Of a DNA stretch of 7,091 bases, positions 5,765-7,091 are shown piece after piece. The position numbers were made by a program, and so were the translations under genes. Source of the stretch: Paracoccaceae bacterium. GTDB taxonomy: Bacteria; Pseudomonadota; Alphaproteobacteria; Rhodobacterales; Rhodobacteraceae. Every line of letters starts with the position of its first letter. The stretch's first letter is position 1. The stretch is taken from contig SLQN01000164.1 of NCBI GenBank assembly GCA_007131465.1, positions 1 through 7,091 on the forward strand, in the 5' to 3' direction. Under the pieces are notes generated by a model, which was not told the DNA's origin, made no database searches, and worked only from the letters and a program-made list of their open reading frames with translations.

Positions 5765-6655
5765 TTAACGCGATATCTCGTTGCGCCAGTCATATTGCGG
5801 AGCGAAACCAAGCATCTCTTTCGCTTTCGCATTGCTGTAGAACGTCTCCCGAGGCCCCATCGGGCGCCTGATCGAGACGCCAGCATAGAATTCTTCAATC
5901 AGTTCCTGTGTCGTGCGATCCACGGAATGGGTGTCATTGGAGACATTGAACACCTGATACCCAAGCCCATCGACCTGCAAACAGCATTCCACCATCCGCC
6001 CGAGATCGCGCGCATCAATATAGGCGAAGATGTTGCGCCGCCGCAGCGCTGGATCGGCAATATAGGTCGGAAAATCGCGTGCATATTCATGCGGCTCGAT
6101 CACGTTGTTGATGCGCAATCCGTAGATGTCTGCGCCGCTGCGCCTCTGGAACGACCGCGCCGTGGCCTCATTGACAACCTTGGACATGGCGTAGCTGTCT
6201 TCCGGCACTGTCGGGTGCGCCTCGTCGATGGGCAGGTAATCGGGCTTGCGTTCGCCATCCGCGAAACACATCCCATAGGTGGTTTCAGAGGAAGCGAAGG
6301 CGATTTTGCGCACGCCGAATTTCAGCGCAGCATCCAGCACATTGTAGGTTCCGATCGTGTTGACACGGAAGCACTCGTTGTCGCTTTTCAGAAGCATGCG
6401 CGCAACCGCAGCGAAATGCACGACCGCATCGAAGCGCGGAACGCCTGTTCCCGGCTCCAGTTCGTCAAACCCGGCATAGCTGGCCATAACATCGAAAACC
6501 TGCCCGGCATCGGTGATATCTGCGATGCGATTGTCCACGCCCGCCAGATCGAGCGGATGGAGATCCATATTCAGGACCCTGTGCCCGCGCGCCAGAAGAT
6601 ACGCAATCGCGTGCCGCCCTGCCTTGCCCGTGCCGCCGGTGAAGAGGATACGCAT
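5765..6655 (-). CDS. NAD-dependent epimerase/dehydratase (extended SDR), substrate unknown
   Basis: A 296-residue Rossmann-fold protein of the extended short-chain dehydrogenase/reductase family, which includes nucleotide-sugar epimerases and dehydratases. The N-terminal TGGTGKAGR (6-14) is the GxxGxxG dinucleotide loop, and Asp31 at the end of the second strand favours NAD over NADP. D46-I47 and HFAAVA (80-85) follow the family pattern; the catalytic set is Ser123, Tyr155 and Lys159 (YAMSK). The C-terminal third, which sets the substrate, gives me no recognisable specificity; length is at the short end for UDP-sugar epimerases. No signal peptide, so cytoplasmic. GGGAG lies 6 bases before the ATG at 6653-6655. 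It is alone on its strand, convergent with leuA and divergent from mreB, so neighbours do not reveal its pathway. Confidence 0.88.
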   Translation of the reverse strand: MRILFTGGTGKAGRHAIAYLLARGHRVLNMDLHPLDLAGVDNRIADITDAGQVFDVMASYAGFDELEPGTGVPRFDAVVHFAAVARMLLKSDNECFRVNTIGTYNVLDAALKFGVRKIAFASSETTYGMCFADGERKPDYLPIDEAHPTVPEDSYAMSKVVNEATARSFQRRSGADIYGLRINNVIEPHEYARDFPTYIADPALRRRNIFAYIDARDLGRMVECCLQVDGLGYQVFNVSNDTHSVDRTTQELIEEFYAGVSIRRPMGPRETFYSNAKAKEMLGFAPQYDWRNEISR

Positions 6656-6711
6656 GTTTTTCTCCCGGATCTGTGCCTGTCCACAACTGTCATCGCACGA
6701 TGTTCGGATAG

Positions 6712-7091
<380 letters not shown>

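Overview
The window looks like the chromosome of an alphaproteobacterium of the order Rhodobacterales. This is inferred from the high G+C content, the lepB-rnc-era-DUF1491 gene order, and the protein flavour (RNase III opening MKLSAEL, a cysteine-bearing LepB insert, MreB opening just before [11 protein letters not shown]). No species can be named from the sequence alone. Most of it is ordinary core genome; the points of real interest are the leuA leader, a PagL-like gene with an altered active site, and a possible chimeric reading frame at the left edge.

Left part (1-1115): a rightward reading frame enters from outside the window and ends at 404. Its last ~95 residues resemble a low-specificity L-threonine/phenylserine aldolase, but the ~38 residues before them resemble histidinol-phosphate aminotransferase. 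Convergent to it lies a small secreted outer-membrane-type protein of the PagL/acyloxyacyl hydrolase family, in which the expected catalytic Glu appears to be Asn.

Middle left (1116-3842, minus strand): a tightly coupled operon lepB (signal peptidase I) > rnc (RNase III) > era (ribosome-assembly GTPase) > DUF1491. Every junction is a 4-base stop/start overlap. A sigma70-like promoter candidate lies between lepB and the divergent leuA unit. The acpS and recO genes that often flank this cluster in relatives are not adjacent here.

Middle right (3951-5761, plus strand): a leucine biosynthesis unit. A good promoter sits 7 bases before a 24-codon leader ORF ending Leu-Leu-Leu-Ser-Ser-Leu-stop. Two mutually exclusive RNA stems follow, then leuA (2-isopropylmalate synthase). 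This is a classical amino-acid attenuator layout, but the leader mRNA is probably leaderless and no U-tract terminator is visible. A strong hairpin follows leuA.

Right part (5765-7091): a minus-strand NAD-dependent epimerase/dehydratase of unknown substrate, convergent with leuA, then a 275-base divergent intergenic region with a promoter candidate and a 5' UTR hairpin, and the first 53 codons of mreB (cell-shape actin homologue), which runs off the right edge.
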